A stretch of DNA of 64,000 nt from Agelas oroides (Eukaryota; Porifera; Demospongiae; Agelasida; Agelasidae), in contig OX422193.1 in NCBI GenBank assembly GCA_949130485.1, positions 1,309,501-1,373,500 on the forward strand. Reading direction: 5' to 3'. A model generated the notes under the pieces. That model had not been told where the DNA came from and made no database searches. It saw only the letters and a list, made by a program, of their open reading frames with translations. Position numbers and translations under genes: made by a program. Below are positions 13,101-21,870 of this stretch, piece by piece (position 1 is the first letter of the stretch; each line of letters starts with the position of its first letter).

Positions 13101-16100
13101 GATTTCTTTCTTTTTTCACAAGAATAGGGATGTTGACATTAGGTTTGAATCCTCAAATTCATCTTTCTTGAGAATGTACGGATGTTGGATTGTTGAATAT
13201 AAGTGCTTCCTATATCCTGCTACAATGAAGACTACTGTGAATGGGCCATGAGAGAAGCAGGGACCTGGAATCCCAGCTTGAGTTCAAGGCCAGCCACAAC
13301 AGCCACTGTATACAACACAGCACTCACACATGACCAGGGTGGGACTGCTGCTACCTGGAGATCAGGACAGCTGAAGCCACACACTCTCACCCCAAACCAG
13401 GACATCCAGACATCTTCTGAAGTCCCAATGGTGAATGCACACGTGCCAGTGTGTATGTTGTCCCTTGGTGGACACACAATGTTACTATGACAACAATAAA
13501 ATATTACCCTGTACGAAGTGCCCACTATTGGTATCCTAGAATCCATTCCAGATTTAGCCTAAAAATAAAATCGAATTTTTCTCTAAATTGGACTCTCTTA
13601 TCCAAAGCTGAGAGACATAATCTAGAATGGAAAGCTTGGATTCAAGGCTAAGAGCCTGAACCCAGGCTTTCCGCTCCAGATTTATCTCAAAGCCTTTTTT
13701 TCCAAAACATAACTTTTCTTCAAAGCTACGACAAAATAGGTCCAGGAAAGCTTGGGTTCGATTCTAAGTTCCCTTCCTCCCAAGTTTTGGCCGTTCTGTA
13801 GCTACATGTACGTACCTCTGTGGGGTTCCACCCATTTTTGCTTAACGACATTCCACGACAACTTGTGCATGGTGAACAGTAAGCTAGTAGCACTGCATGA
13901 GAATTGTTGGCACAGTGACCATTCTGATGTAATCGAGGTGCCACGACATTCGTGACTGTAAATTTCAGCATTGATATTGCTGTACTCAGCACACACAGAC
14001 ACAGACAGATAGACAAACAGACAGACAGTCAGACAGACACACACACGCGCAGACACACAGTCAGACAGACACACTGACAGACAGTAATGGTCTACTATTC
14101 CTCACATTTCTTTGATGAATGAGGTGAGAGCCTCGACTCTGAGATGTGCGTGTGAGAGCACTTCTTGCTCTTGTGTCACCTCCCTGCACTGCTGAGTGAG
14201 CTGAGTGCTGTGGTGAGGATGTGAGGGTGTGAGGATGTGTGGGTGTGGGGTGTGAGGGTGTGTAGGAGAGGGTGCATGTGAGAGTGTATGGGTAACAATG
14301 TGTACAGGTGTGTGGTGAGAGTGCATGTGCAAGGGATGGCCGGTGTACATGCAGTTTGTGCAAGAACAGTAAACTAGAGAGTGTGAGGATATGGATGTGG
14401 GGGTACAGATGTGGGGGTGGTAGGGTGGGAGTGTGGAGGGATGCAGGTGTGGAAGTGGAAGTGGAAGTGTGCATGGAGGGGTGCAGGTGTGAAGGTGAAG
14501 TGTGGAGGGATGCAGGTGTGAAGTGTGGAAGGGTGCAGGTGTGGAAGTGGGAGAGTGGGGGATGCAGGTTAGCCTCGTTCCCAGGCCCTGCGCGTTCGTC
14601 GCTTGCAGTATGAAATTCGCGCAGAGGGCCTGGGCTCGTTCATCACGTAATGTGTGCCGCAGCTTACGTCACGACCATTCTACTGGAATCAATGATGTCA
14701 TAGATGAGCTAGAGCCCAGTTTAGCGTTGAAAGAGGCCCCCAGAGATCACAGTAATGGTTCGTGTACAAACTTACCTAAGTGTTAAAAGTCTTGGCAGCG
14801 AAAGAGCACAAGCTGCCATGTTTAGCTGCATAGTAGACGTCTATATTCAGATACCTTGGCCACATCATGTTACTAGGTCGAACCTGGATTTCGGCTCTTC
14901 GTCTTCTTCAGAGTTTACTGTTGTAGTCTATCGTACGCGCGTGACCTGTTTTAGGTTCTTCCAACTCCATTTGTACATGTAGTTATCTCTGCAACCAATG
15001 CTGCAACACGGCGCGGCCATATCTGGTGTGACGTACTGCAAGCGATGAACGCGCAGGGCCTGGGAACGAGGCTAGATGCAGGTATGGGGGGGATGGGGTG
15101 CAAGTGTGGAGGGATGCAGGTGTGGAGTGGAGGGGTGCAGGTGGGAATGTGGAAGGGTGCAGGTGTGAAGGTGGGAGTGTGGAAGGGTACAGTATGGAGG
15201 TGGGAGTGTGGAAGGGTGTAGGTGGGGGTGGAAGTGTGGAAGGGTGTAGGTGGGGGTGGAAGTGTGGAAGGGTGCAGTATGGAGGTGGGAGTGTGGAGGG
15301 GTGTAGGTGTGGGGGTGGAAGTGTGAAAGCTGTCTTACAGCATGGCTTCATGTGCACAGTGGAGGTGATGAAAGAGAGAGTATTGCTCCCTGATGTGAAA
15401 GAACACATGGGAGTAGACGTCCTTTCGATCCTGGTGGGAAATAGGAGAACAGAGAAGGGGAGGGAGAAGGGGAGAGTGGAGGAGGGGAGGGAGAAGGGGA
15501 GAATGGAGGAGGGGAGGGAGGAGGGGAGAATGGAGGAGGGGAGGGAGAAGGGGACAATGGAGGAGGGGAGGGAGAGAGGGAGAACGGAGGAGGGGAAGGA
15601 GAAAGGGAGAACAGAATGGAGGAGGGGAGGGAGAAGGGGAGAACGAAAGAAGCAGTATATAGTGAAAGGTAGAAGGGGAGAATGGAGGAGGGGAGGGAGA
15701 AGGGGAGAATGGAGGAGGGGAGGGAGAAGGGGAGAATAGAGGAGGGGAGGGAGAAGGGGACAATGGAGGAGGGGAGGGAGAAGGGGAGAATGGAGGAGGG
15801 GAGGGAGAAGGGGACAATGGAGGAGGGGAGGAAGAAGGAGAGAATGGAGGAGGGGAGGGAGAAGGGGAGAATGGAGGAGGGGAGGGAGAAGGGGAGAATG
15901 GAGGAGGGGAGGGAGAAGAGGAAGAACGGAGGAGGGGAGGGAGAAGAGGGAGGGAGAAGGGGAGAACGAAAGAAGCAGTATATAGTGAAAGGGAGAAGGG
16001 GTAAAGAAGATGATAAAGGGGAGGATGGGAGAGTGAGGGAGAGAAAGATGAAGGGAAAGGGAGGAGAAAAGGGGGAGGGAGCGGAGAGGAACATGCACTC

Positions 16101-19100
16101 ATATACAAGTCACCCCTCTACGCAGAATGCAATGTGCTTACATCTTGCTTGATCTGTTCATCTCCATATGCAGCTGTGAAATTAAACAACATACAGTAAC
16201 ACAGTCCCTTACTGCATCTCCCTAAGAGCTCCAGTTTTGTAACTTAATTGCAGCACTGAAGCAGGAAAGAGCCTGGTAAAACTTGAACATGCAATGGTTT
16301 CGCAAACACGTACATTTTTTACAAGTATGCGTACTACATGTTGTATCTGAGCATCATGCGGATGTCTAGAGGTATGGGAAAATCCCCAAGCAGTCCTTCC
16401 TGGGTATTGACAGCAATCAACGAAGACAAAGGTTATTTGTTACCAACTTGAGCTCGGAAAATAACTTATCAACATTTCAACTGAATGCTCCAGTCGTCAT
16501 CAGGGCGAAACTGAAGAAGTACAAACAAACACTGCTATGCACTACTGAGGATACACGTCGTTGGAGGTCAAAGGTCGGTGAGGATTGCCCCTCCCTCCCT
16601 GCCTCTTCATCACAGCGGTCCAACAACCAGGGACTTCTCAAGTTGGTAACAGATAACCTTCCTCTTCGTTTATGCAGGAACCAACTGAGAAGCCACTGAA
16701 AACTGTAGCAATCACTTGAAACTCTGTCAACTAACATGTACTAACCTACGTACGACTATCCTAAGAACGGTCAGAAAACCGGTAGGTATTGTGTGGAAGT
16801 GATAGTGTAGGGTTTGCTGTCGTTCTTGCGTGTTGTCAGCAACGATACACAACAGACACTAGCTCTGACTTACATGTACTCTCACTAACAGAATACTTGT
16901 GTACACTCTGCAACTCTACGTGAGGCATGTCCATACTACGCTTCATAATAACGGTACGGATTTATAGTCTGATACTGCTATGGTGCGAATACGCTACAGT
17001 TAGCACCGTACTACATGCGTAGTACGATTAGCACGTAGTACGATTACGACACGGGAACGTTTTATTGACGCCTACTGTACTGTACATGTACGTAGCTAGC
17101 CTACATCTACAAGACAAGATTAGCCTCGTTCCTAGGCTCTCCCCACATGAGAACAAAAATCATACTGCAAGGATGGGGCCTGAATGGGGCCTGGGAACAA
17201 GGCTAAGACAAACTGACAGTGATGGTGATGACATCAGCTAGTGGCTCACTGAGAGTGCTGACGGCATGGCTGGTGCTGTGCATCATCTTGAAGGAGGGCT
17301 CCAGAGCAGTGGTGAACACGTACACCTCACCAAGATTGTAGTCTCCCTCCTGTTGGACAAGTCAGACATCATACATCATCCCACCCACCCTCCTTCCTCT
17401 TGTCCCCCTTCCTCCTCCTCCTCCTTCTCCCTTTCCTATTTCTCCTCCCTTTCTCTCCTCCCCACACTTTCCCTCCCTCTGTCTCCTTCTCCTCTCTTCC
17501 TTCCCCATACCCCCCTCCCTCTCTCCTCTCTTCTCCTTTTCTCTTGTCTTCCCTCCCCTTCCCACAACACACAGTCACACAACACACACACGACAACTTG
17601 TATTGGCATGCTCAATTTTCAGCCTGAAAACTTGCTGAATGTAAAGAACAAAATTAATGTTACAGTCTGTCCGGTCACATGACTAAACCTCATGAGACAG
17701 TCTGTCCGGTCACATGACTAAACCTCATGAGACAGTCTGTCCGGTCACATGACTAAACCTCACGAGACAGTCTGTCCGGTCACATGACTAAACCTCACGA
17801 GACAGTCTGTCCGGTCACATGACTAAACCTCACGAGACAGTCTGTCCGGTCACATGACTAAATCTCACGAGACAATCTGTCCGGTCACACAACTAAACCT
17901 CACGAGACAATCTGTCCGGTCACACGACTAAACCTCACGAGACAATCTGTCCTGTCACACGACTAAACCTCACAAGACAATCTGTCTGGTCACATGACTA
18001 AACCTTACCCAGATGCACATGGAGACGGGGTCAGAGGGGAGTGGCATATGTCCGTTACGTAGCACCAGATATTGTTCAGAGGGAGGTACAGAGGTGGAAC
18101 ATTGGATGCTCTGGCGAAGATCCTCCATCCTGTGGAGAAGAGAGGGTTAGGAAGTTAGGGAGGCGAGAAAGGAGAGAAAGTGAAAGAGGGGAAAGGGGCG
18201 AGGGGAAAGGAGGGAGGGAGAAGAAGAGAGAGGAGGGAGAGGGGGGAGGGAGGGGGAGGGAGGAAAGGGAGGGAGAGAGAGGGGAGGGAGGGGGAGGGGA
18301 GAGAGGGGGAGGGGGAGAGAGGGAGGGGGAGGGGGAAGGGAGAGGGAGGAGGGGGAGGGAGGAGAGAGGGAGGGGAGGGAGGAGAGAGGGAGGGGGAGGG
18401 AGGGAGAGGGAGAGGGAAAGGGAGGAGAGAGGGACGGGGGGGGGGAGGGCAAGGGAGAAGGTGAAGGGGGAGGGAGGAGAGAGGGAGAGGAGGGAGGAGA
18501 GAGGGAGGGGAAGGGAAGAGAGAGGGAGGGGGAGGGAGGGCGAGGGAGAGGGAGAAGGGAAGGGAGGAGAGAGGGAGGGGGAGGGAGGAGAGAGGGAAGG
18601 GGAGGGAGGGCAAGGGAGAAGGGGAAGGGAGGAGAGAGGGAGGGGGAGGGAGGAGAGAGGGAGGGGGAGGGAGGAGAGAGGGAAGGGGAGGGAGGGCAAG
18701 GGAGAAGGGGAAGGGAGGAGAGAGGGAGGGGGAGGGAGGAGAGAGGGAGGGGGAGGGAGGAGAGAGGGAGGGGGAGGGAGGAGAGAGGGAAGGGGAGGGA
18801 GGGCAAGGGAGAAGGAGGAGGGAGGAGAGAGGGAGAGGAGGGAGGAGAGAGGGAGGGGGAGGGGGAGGGAGGAGAGAGGGAGGGGGAGGGGGAGGGAGGG
18901 CGAGGGAGAGGGAGAAGGGAAGGGAGGAGAGAGGGAGGGGGAGGGAGGAGAGAGGGAAGGGGAGGGAGGGCAAGGGAGAAGGGGAAGGGAGGAGAGAGGG
19001 AGGGGAGGGAGGAGAAAGGGAGGGGGAGAAGGGAAGGGAGGAGAGAGGGAGGGGGAGGGAGGAGAGAGGGAAGGGGAGGGAGGGCAAGGGAGAAGGGGAA

Positions 19101-21398
19101 GGGAGGAGAGAGGGAGGGGGAGGGAGGAGAGAGGGAAGGGGAGGGAGGGCAAGGGAGAAGGGGAAGGGAGGAGAGAGGGAGGGGGAGGGAGGAGAGAGGG
19201 AGGGGAAGGGAAGAGAGAGGGAGGGGGAGGGAGGGCGAGGGAGAGGGAGAAGGGAAGGGAGGAGAGAGGGAGGGGGAGGGAGGAGAGAGGGAAGGGGAGG
19301 GAGGGCAAGGGAGAAGGGGAAGGGAGGAGAGAGGGAGGGGGAGGGAGGAGAGAGGGAGGGGGAGGGAGGAGAGAGGGAAGGGGAGGGAGGGCAAGGGAGA
19401 AGGGGAAGGGAGGAGAGAGGGAGGGGAGGGAGGAGAGAGGGAGGGGGAGGGAGGAGAGAGGGAGGGGGAGGGAGGAGAGAGGGAAGGGGAGGGAGGGCAA
19501 GGGAGAAGGAGGAGGGAGGAGAGAGGGAGAGGAGGGAGGAGAGAGGGAGGGGGAGGGGGAGGGAGGAGAGAGGGAGGGGGAGGGGGAGGGAGGGCGAGGG
19601 AGAGGGAGAAGGGAAGGGAGGAGAGAGGGAGGGGGAGGGAGGAGAGAGGGAAGGGGAGGGAGGGCAAGGGAGAAGGGGAAGGGAGGAGAGAGGGAGGGGA
19701 GGGAGGAGAAAGGGAGGGGGAGAAGGGAAGGGAGGAGAGAGGGAGGGGGAGGGAGGAGAGAGGGAAGGGGAGGGAGGGCAAGGGAGAAGGGGAAGGGAGG
19801 AGAGAGGGAGGGGGAGGGAGGAGAGAGGGAAGGGGAGGGAGGGCAAGGGAGAAGGGGAAGGGAGGAGAGAGGGAGGGGGAGGGAGGAGAGAGGGAGGGGG
19901 AGGGAGGAGAGAGGGAGGGGGAGGGAGGAGAGAGGGAAGGGGAGGGAGGGCAAGGGAGAAGGAGGAGGGAGGAGAGAGGGAGAGGAGGGAGGAGAGAGGG
20001 AGGGGGAGGGAGGAGAGAGGGAGGGGGAGGGGGAGGGAGGGCGAGGGAGAGGGAGAAGGGAAGGGAGGAGAGAGGGAGGGGGAGGGAGGAGAGAGGGAAG
20101 GGGAGGGAGGGCAAGGGAGAAGGGGAAGGGAGGAGAGAGGGAGGGGAGGGAGGAGAGAGGGAGGGGGAGAAGGGAAGGGAGGAGAGAAGGAGGGGGAGGG
20201 AGGAGAGAGGGAAGGGGAGGGAGGGCAAGGGAGAAGGGGAAGGGAGGAGAGAGGGAGGGGGAGGGAGGAGAGAGGGAGGGGGAGAGAGGAGAGAGGGAGG
20301 GGGAAGAGAGGGAGAGGAAGGGGGGAGGGAGGAGAGAGGGAGGGGGAGAGAGGAGAGAGGGAGGGGGAAGAGAGAGGGGGGGAGGGGGAGAGAAGGAAGA
20401 GAGGAGGGAAGTTGGTACTCTATACACACATACGTCAGAGAGCTGTTGGTGATGACGAAGGAGTTAACATCTCCAGTGGAAGTGCACACTGCGTTCACCA
20501 TCTGCAGGGAAGTCAGAGGTCACAAGTTAGAAACAGAATAGGAGAGATGGGAGAGAGGAGAATAGTAGTAGGATGAGATGGAGAAGGGTGGAAGAGAGGG
20601 GAGAGAGAAGAAAAGGCGAAGGGAGATAGAGGAGAGGAAGGAGGAACAGAGGAAGGAGGGGGGGATGCAGAAGGAGACGAAAGAGAAGGAGAGGAAGGAG
20701 GAGGATGAAAGGAATGGGAGGTGTTGAGGAAAGGGGAGGACGATAGGAAGGAAGGTAAGGAAGGAGAGAGAGGTGGAACTGTGAAAGAGAAGGGAGGGGT
20801 GAAGGAGGGCAGGCGGAAGGAGTTGACCTGTGTGTTGAGGATGTGGTCCATGTTGGTGAGGCATGGAGCATCCTCAGTGGCTACCCTCCTTCCTCCCCGC
20901 ATGTCTGGGTTGTAGTGCAGCGCTGTCTGCAGCCAGGAGGTGATGTGGCCCTCAAATGGCCTGCACATGAGCGTGTACGTGTGTGAGGTGGGGTAAGGTA
21001 TATGTATGGATACAGGGTTAGGAAGCAGGGTCAAACAGTCAAAGTTTTATTTGCAATATGTTCAAGTGGACAAGAGAGCTCTCCACCTGAAGAGGTAGCA
21101 ACAGCTGCGACAATGGGTAAAAAAGCAAGGAGTCAAACAGTCTCATTTGCATTAGGACACAATTCTAGAGCATTGTGAGGCTACCCTCAAGCAAGCTGCC
21201 TGAGAATGGTCAAATGGTCAAGGCTGGCTTGCAGTGTGGTAAGGTGGTTGAGCATCAATGACTAAAGTACAGTGTCTCTGGGAGTGACCAGCCTGTGATT
21301 AGTACATGTACATGATTTACATGTTCATTAATACAAACTCACTCACTTGCATAGTCTGTGTGGCTGGGGTAGCTTACTAGAGTAGACCGGCTTAAACT
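1137..21398 (-). CDS. IkB kinase-like gene (IKKalpha/beta type), C-terminal part, multi-exon
   Basis: Eleven minus-strand exons can be chained, most with GT-AG borders and matching phases: about 21398-21347, 20960-20828, 20501-20434, 18129-18009, 17349-17218, 15430-15339, 14183-14106, 11039-10913, 10692-10562, then (with at least one exon missing between) 1780-1596 and 1184-1137. In order they encode the end of a kinase C-lobe (WLQTALHYNPDMRGG, like the WLQ...W.P..RGG of IKKs), a ubiquitin-like domain (MVNAVCTSTGDVNSF onward to PLPSDPVSMCIW), a helical scaffold/dimerisation region, and a tail NEKRRKDVWELL resembling the EKRQKELWNLL of IKKbeta. IKKs phosphorylate IkB in NF-kB signalling. The kinase domain should lie above 21.4 kb, where the sequence breaks at a gap; the NEMO-binding tail was not found below 1.1 kb. 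The family call rests on remembered motifs, so a TBK1/IKKepsilon relative is less likely but possible. Confidence 0.72.
1596..1780 (-). CDS. IKK-like exon: C-terminal helix
   Basis: Sixty-one open codons between acceptor ACACAG and donor GTAAGA, encoding GRMQDVLLGATQDAETIIRK onward to LHSHLLLLGNKRNNILAAER. Phase at the 5' side (needs one preceding base) does not match the exon ending at 10562, so at least one exon between 1.8 and 10.5 kb was not found. Phase at the 3' side matches the next exon. Confidence 0.55.
1862..2985. repeat. 33-bp C-rich minisatellite, split by a transposon
   Basis: Units of the type CCTTACCCCATGTCCTCCTG plus CCCCACCCACACT repeat imperfectly at 1910-1975 and again from 2612 to about 2980. 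The array is interrupted by the 636-bp element at 1976-2611, whose target duplication is itself part of a repeat unit. Open frames here are composition artefacts. Confidence 0.85.
1976..2611. mobile_element. 636-bp inverted-repeat element with ~100-bp TIRs and 9-bp TSD
   Basis: It starts TAGTCTCGCGAGCCAGCCG and ends with the reverse complement. The TIRs are about 100 bp and near perfect (1976-2075 against 2515-2611). ATCCACACC flanks both sides (1967-1975 and 2612-2620). The interior has no transposase. Nine-base duplications and long TIRs are typical of Mutator-like non-autonomous elements. Confidence 0.85.
3241..3292. mobile_element. Short MITE, CCTCGTTCCCAGGC family
   Basis: A 52-bp near-palindrome, GCCTCGTTCCCAGGCTCTC ... 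GAGAGCCTGGGAACGAGAC, of the MITE family found more than a dozen times in the window. Confidence 0.7.
3420..5550. other. No gene seen; AT-rich intronic or intergenic DNA
   Basis: Repeated short motifs (ATTTCCTGG; TAGTTATAGTT/ACAGTTACAG around 4370-4930) and scattered short ORFs without family resemblance. If the IKK-like chain is right this is inside its largest intron. Confidence 0.5.
5559..5666. mobile_element. MITE, CCTCGTTCCCAGGC family, 9-bp TSD
   Basis: TAGCCTCGTTCCCAGGCC...GGGAATGAGACTA with GGCAAGTTC on both sides (5550-5558 and 5667-5675). Confidence 0.85.
6105..6265. repeat. ~22-bp tandem array built from the MITE end
   Basis: Seven to eight copies of GTTAGCCTCATTCCCAGGCTA, the same sequence as the terminal inverted repeat of the local MITE family, suggesting tandem expansion of a MITE end. 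Confidence 0.8.
7031..7193. mobile_element. MITE, CCTCGTTCCCAGGC family, 9-bp TSD
   Basis: 163-bp element with TAGCCTCGTTCCCAGG / CCTGGGAACAAGGCTA ends and ATGATTGTG duplicated (7022-7030 and 7194-7202). Confidence 0.85.
7900..9470. repeat. Degenerate repeats ending in TTATGAATTCCACTTTCTAAAA
   Basis: The phrase ATTATGAATTCC(G/A)CTTTCTA recurs near 7940, 8130, 8190, 8360, 9015, 9220 and 9445, with neighbouring TATTCCCTCGTTACTAGAAC-like text. The two best units (around 9090-9240 and 9310-9465) are clearly related to each other. No gene is supported here. Confidence 0.6.
9626..10006. repeat. 18-bp minisatellite (GGGCTAATAGAAAATGAT)
   Basis: About 21 copies with a few G/A variants, ending at the sequence GGGCTACCAGGG. 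Confidence 0.95.
10256..10522. repeat. 27-bp minisatellite (CTACCATTGCTCCGACCCCTGAGCTGA)
   Basis: About ten near-identical units. It lies just downstream of the IKK-like exon at 10562-10692 and is intronic on the minus strand. Open frames in both directions are due to the unit length being a multiple of three. Confidence 0.93.
10562..10692 (-). CDS. IKK-like exon: scaffold coiled coil
   Basis: The phase-0 acceptor CCCTTAG (10693-10694) gives FLRSLHSEIANIRLEADTLL and onward to HDYYKL, then a GTAAGT donor in phase 2. The nearer CCACAG acceptor would put a stop first, so the longer exon is chosen. The start overlaps the edge of a GGGA microsatellite. Confidence 0.55.
10694..10767. repeat. GGGA microsatellite
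   Basis: About 18 GGGA units directly against an IKK-like splice acceptor on the minus strand. Confidence 0.9.
10913..11039 (-). CDS. IKK-like exon: scaffold helix (WDK...QL region)
   Basis: Acceptor TATACAG, donor GTATGC, phase 2 in and phase 0 out. The peptide AILSRTLIMWDKNQEQLEQK resembles the SDKLLLAWREMEQAVEL helix of IKKbeta in spacing and in the W-x-x-x-x-x-x-L pattern. Confidence 0.55.
11150..11380. repeat. GGGA / GGA microsatellite
   Basis: About 20 GGGA units (11159-11241) followed by GGAGGA runs to about 11370; intronic. Confidence 0.9.
12722..12795. mobile_element. 74-bp MITE, CCTCGTTCCCAGGC family, 9-bp TSD
   Basis: TAGCCTCGTTCCCAGGCC...CTGGGAACGAAGCTA with TCCACTTTG on both sides (12713-12721 and 12796-12804). 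Confidence 0.88.
12805..14100. other. Intronic stretch, no exon recognised
   Basis: Holds a foldback segment around 13540-13760 (AATCCATTCCAGATTTAGCC ... AATCTAGAATGGAAAGC) and an ACAGACAGACACAC run near 13990-14090. Open frames do not resemble known proteins. Confidence 0.4.
14106..14183 (-). CDS. IKK-like exon: scaffold helix
   Basis: Using the acceptor ...CAGTGCAG, the exon continues in frame from the previous one as L-EVTQEQEVLSHAHLRVEAL and ends at GTGAGG in phase 2. An acceptor eight bases upstream would break the frame, which decides the start. Helical and charged, with weak family similarity. Confidence 0.5.
14570..15074. mobile_element. 505-bp MITE, CCTCGTTCCCAGGC family, 9-bp TSD
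   Basis: The ends read TAGCCTCGTTCCCAGGCC and its reverse complement, with GATGCAGGT duplicated (14561-14569 and 15075-15083). It sits inside a GTGGAGG-rich intronic minisatellite between two IKK-like exons. A longer relative of the short MITEs, without coding capacity. Confidence 0.88.
15339..15430 (-). CDS. IKK-like exon: scaffold/dimerisation helix
   Basis: Acceptor CACCAG, donor GTAAGA. It encodes DRKDVYSHVFFHIREQYSLF and HHLHCAHEAML in the expected phase. The helical pattern and position match the first long helix after the ubiquitin-like domain of IKKs; sequence similarity is weak. Confidence 0.55.
15455..15990. repeat. 27-bp GA-rich minisatellite
   Basis: Units of GGAGGAGGGGAGGGAGAAGG plus GGAGAAT, about 18 copies, interrupted once by a GAACGAAAGAAGCAGTATAT segment that recurs at the far end. 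Intronic. Confidence 0.9.
16419..16670. mobile_element. 252-bp MITE with ~34-bp TIRs
   Basis: AACGAAGACAAAGGTTATTT then GTTACCAACTTGAG at the left is matched by the reverse complement at the right (16637-16670), with three mismatches. No clear target duplication. The interior ORFs are not conserved. It does not share ends with the other families here. Confidence 0.7.
17121..17205. mobile_element. 85-bp MITE, CCTCGTTCCCAGGC family
   Basis: TAGCCTCGTTCCTAGGC...GCCTGGGAACAAGGCTA; flanks AGACAAGAT and AGACAAACT look like an eroded 9-bp duplication. Confidence 0.75.
17218..17349 (-). CDS. IKK-like exon: ubiquitin-like domain end / start of scaffold region
   Basis: Forty-four open codons in phase 0 on both sides; acceptor CAACAG, donor GTCAGT (a weak donor). 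EGDYNLGEVYVFTTALEPSF lines up with the EG..LDM.LVFLFDNS region of IKKbeta. Confidence 0.62.
17662..18003. repeat. 35-bp minisatellite with repeated TCACATGA E-box
   Basis: About ten units of ACAGTCTGTCCGGTCACATG plus ACTAAACCTCATGAG. The first six keep GTCACATGAC; later ones decay to CACAC. It lies in an IKK-like intron just downstream of the exon at 18009-18129. Confidence 0.93.
18009..18129 (-). CDS. IKK-like exon: core of ubiquitin-like domain
   Basis: Acceptor CCACAG and donor GTAAGG bracket 121 nt in the phase set by the previous exon. The peptide MEDLRQSIQCSTSVPPSEQY then LVLRNGHMPLPSDP follows the SLQSLKARI...G.P...Q.LL...G..L.PD.P pattern of IKK ubiquitin-like domains. Confidence 0.72.
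18135..20410. repeat. 2.3-kb GA-rich satellite
   Basis: Built from GGGAGGGGGAGGGAGGAGAGA-like units arranged in higher-order blocks of roughly 130-170 bp (GAAGGGGAGGGAGGGCAAGG marks the block start). All six frames are long and open, but only Arg/Gly/Glu or Pro/Ser/Leu would be encoded. It is an intron between two IKK-like exons. Confidence 0.93.
20434..20501 (-). CDS. IKK-like exon: start of ubiquitin-like domain
   Basis: Phase-0 acceptor CTGCAG, donor GTATGT in phase 2. It encodes MVNAVCTSTGDVNSFVITN, aligning with the VHILNM..G.IH.Y.V beta-strand start of the IKK ubiquitin-like domain. It is separated from the next exon by the 2.3-kb GA-rich satellite. Confidence 0.7.
20828..20960 (-). 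CDS. IKK-like exon: kinase C-lobe end / WLQ helix
   Basis: Acceptor GTGCAG and donor GTCAAC flank 44 open codons. The peptide contains HITSWLQTALHYNPDMRGG and ends CLTNMDHILNTQ, matching the WLQ.ML.W.P..RGG...ML..IL pattern of IKKalpha/beta just before the ubiquitin-like domain. This is the most diagnostic exon of the gene. Confidence 0.75.
21347..21398 (-). CDS. IKK-like exon: end of kinase domain (partial gene edge)
   Basis: The exon reads FKPVYSSKLPQPHRLC in the frame that leaves phase 2 at a GTGAGT donor and joins the next exon in frame as K-PFEGHITSWLQ. IKKbeta has a comparable SSSLPYP...WLQ stretch at the end of its kinase domain. Upstream of the acceptor lies a GGAGGGA satellite and then the 200-N gap, so all earlier kinase exons are absent from this window. 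Confidence 0.6.
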
Positions 21399-21400
21399 CT

Positions 21401-21595
21401 GGAGGGAGGAGGGAGGAGGGAGGAGGGAGGAGGGAGGAGGGAGAGGGAGGAGGGAGGAGGGAGGAGGGAGGAGGGAGGGGAGGAGGAGGGAGGAGGGAGG
21501 AGGGAGGAGGGAGGAGGGAGGAGGGAGGAGGGAGGAGGGAGGAGGGAGGAGGGAGGAGGGAGGAGGGAGGAGGGAGGAAGGGGGGGAGAGGAAAG
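21401..21595. repeat. GGAGGGA satellite next to the scaffold gap
   Basis: Seven-base GGAGGGA units fill the sequence up to 75 bases before the N run, a likely cause of the assembly break. Confidence 0.92.
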
Positions 21596-21670
21596 AAGGG
21601 TACGAGAAAGGGAAGAGAGGACCCTTAAATAATGCATTGCAATGAAGAAGGCTCTTGTCTACTGTAGCCG

Positions 21671-21870
21671 NNNNNNNNNNNNNNNNNNNNNNNNNNNNNN
21701 NNNNNNNNNNNNNNNNNNNNNNNNNNNNNNNNNNNNNNNNNNNNNNNNNNNNNNNNNNNNNNNNNNNNNNNNNNNNNNNNNNNNNNNNNNNNNNNNNNNN
21801 NNNNNNNNNNNNNNNNNNNNNNNNNNNNNNNNNNNNNNNNNNNNNNNNNNNNNNNNNNNNNNNNNNNNNN
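21671..21870. other. Assembly gap (200 N)
   Basis: A fixed-length run of 200 Ns. The IKK-like gene is cut on its left and the bacterial-like ORF on its right, so the two sides need not be neighbours. Confidence 0.98.

Noticed and set aside
14983..16108. Pro/Ser/Leu-rich minus-strand ORFs around 15-16 kb
   Set aside because: Products of the 27-bp GA minisatellite. Only the short stretch 15339-15430, in another frame, has exon borders and family resemblance.
17662..18003. Possible CRISPR array
   Set aside because: Tandem units without spacers in a eukaryotic intron; no cas genes.
18041..20452. Several ORFs of about 560-800 codons on both strands of the GA-rich satellite
   Set aside because: They encode only Arg/Gly/Glu or Pro/Ser/Leu monotony in all frames because the repeat lacks stop trinucleotides. 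The region lies between two phase-matched IKK-like exons.
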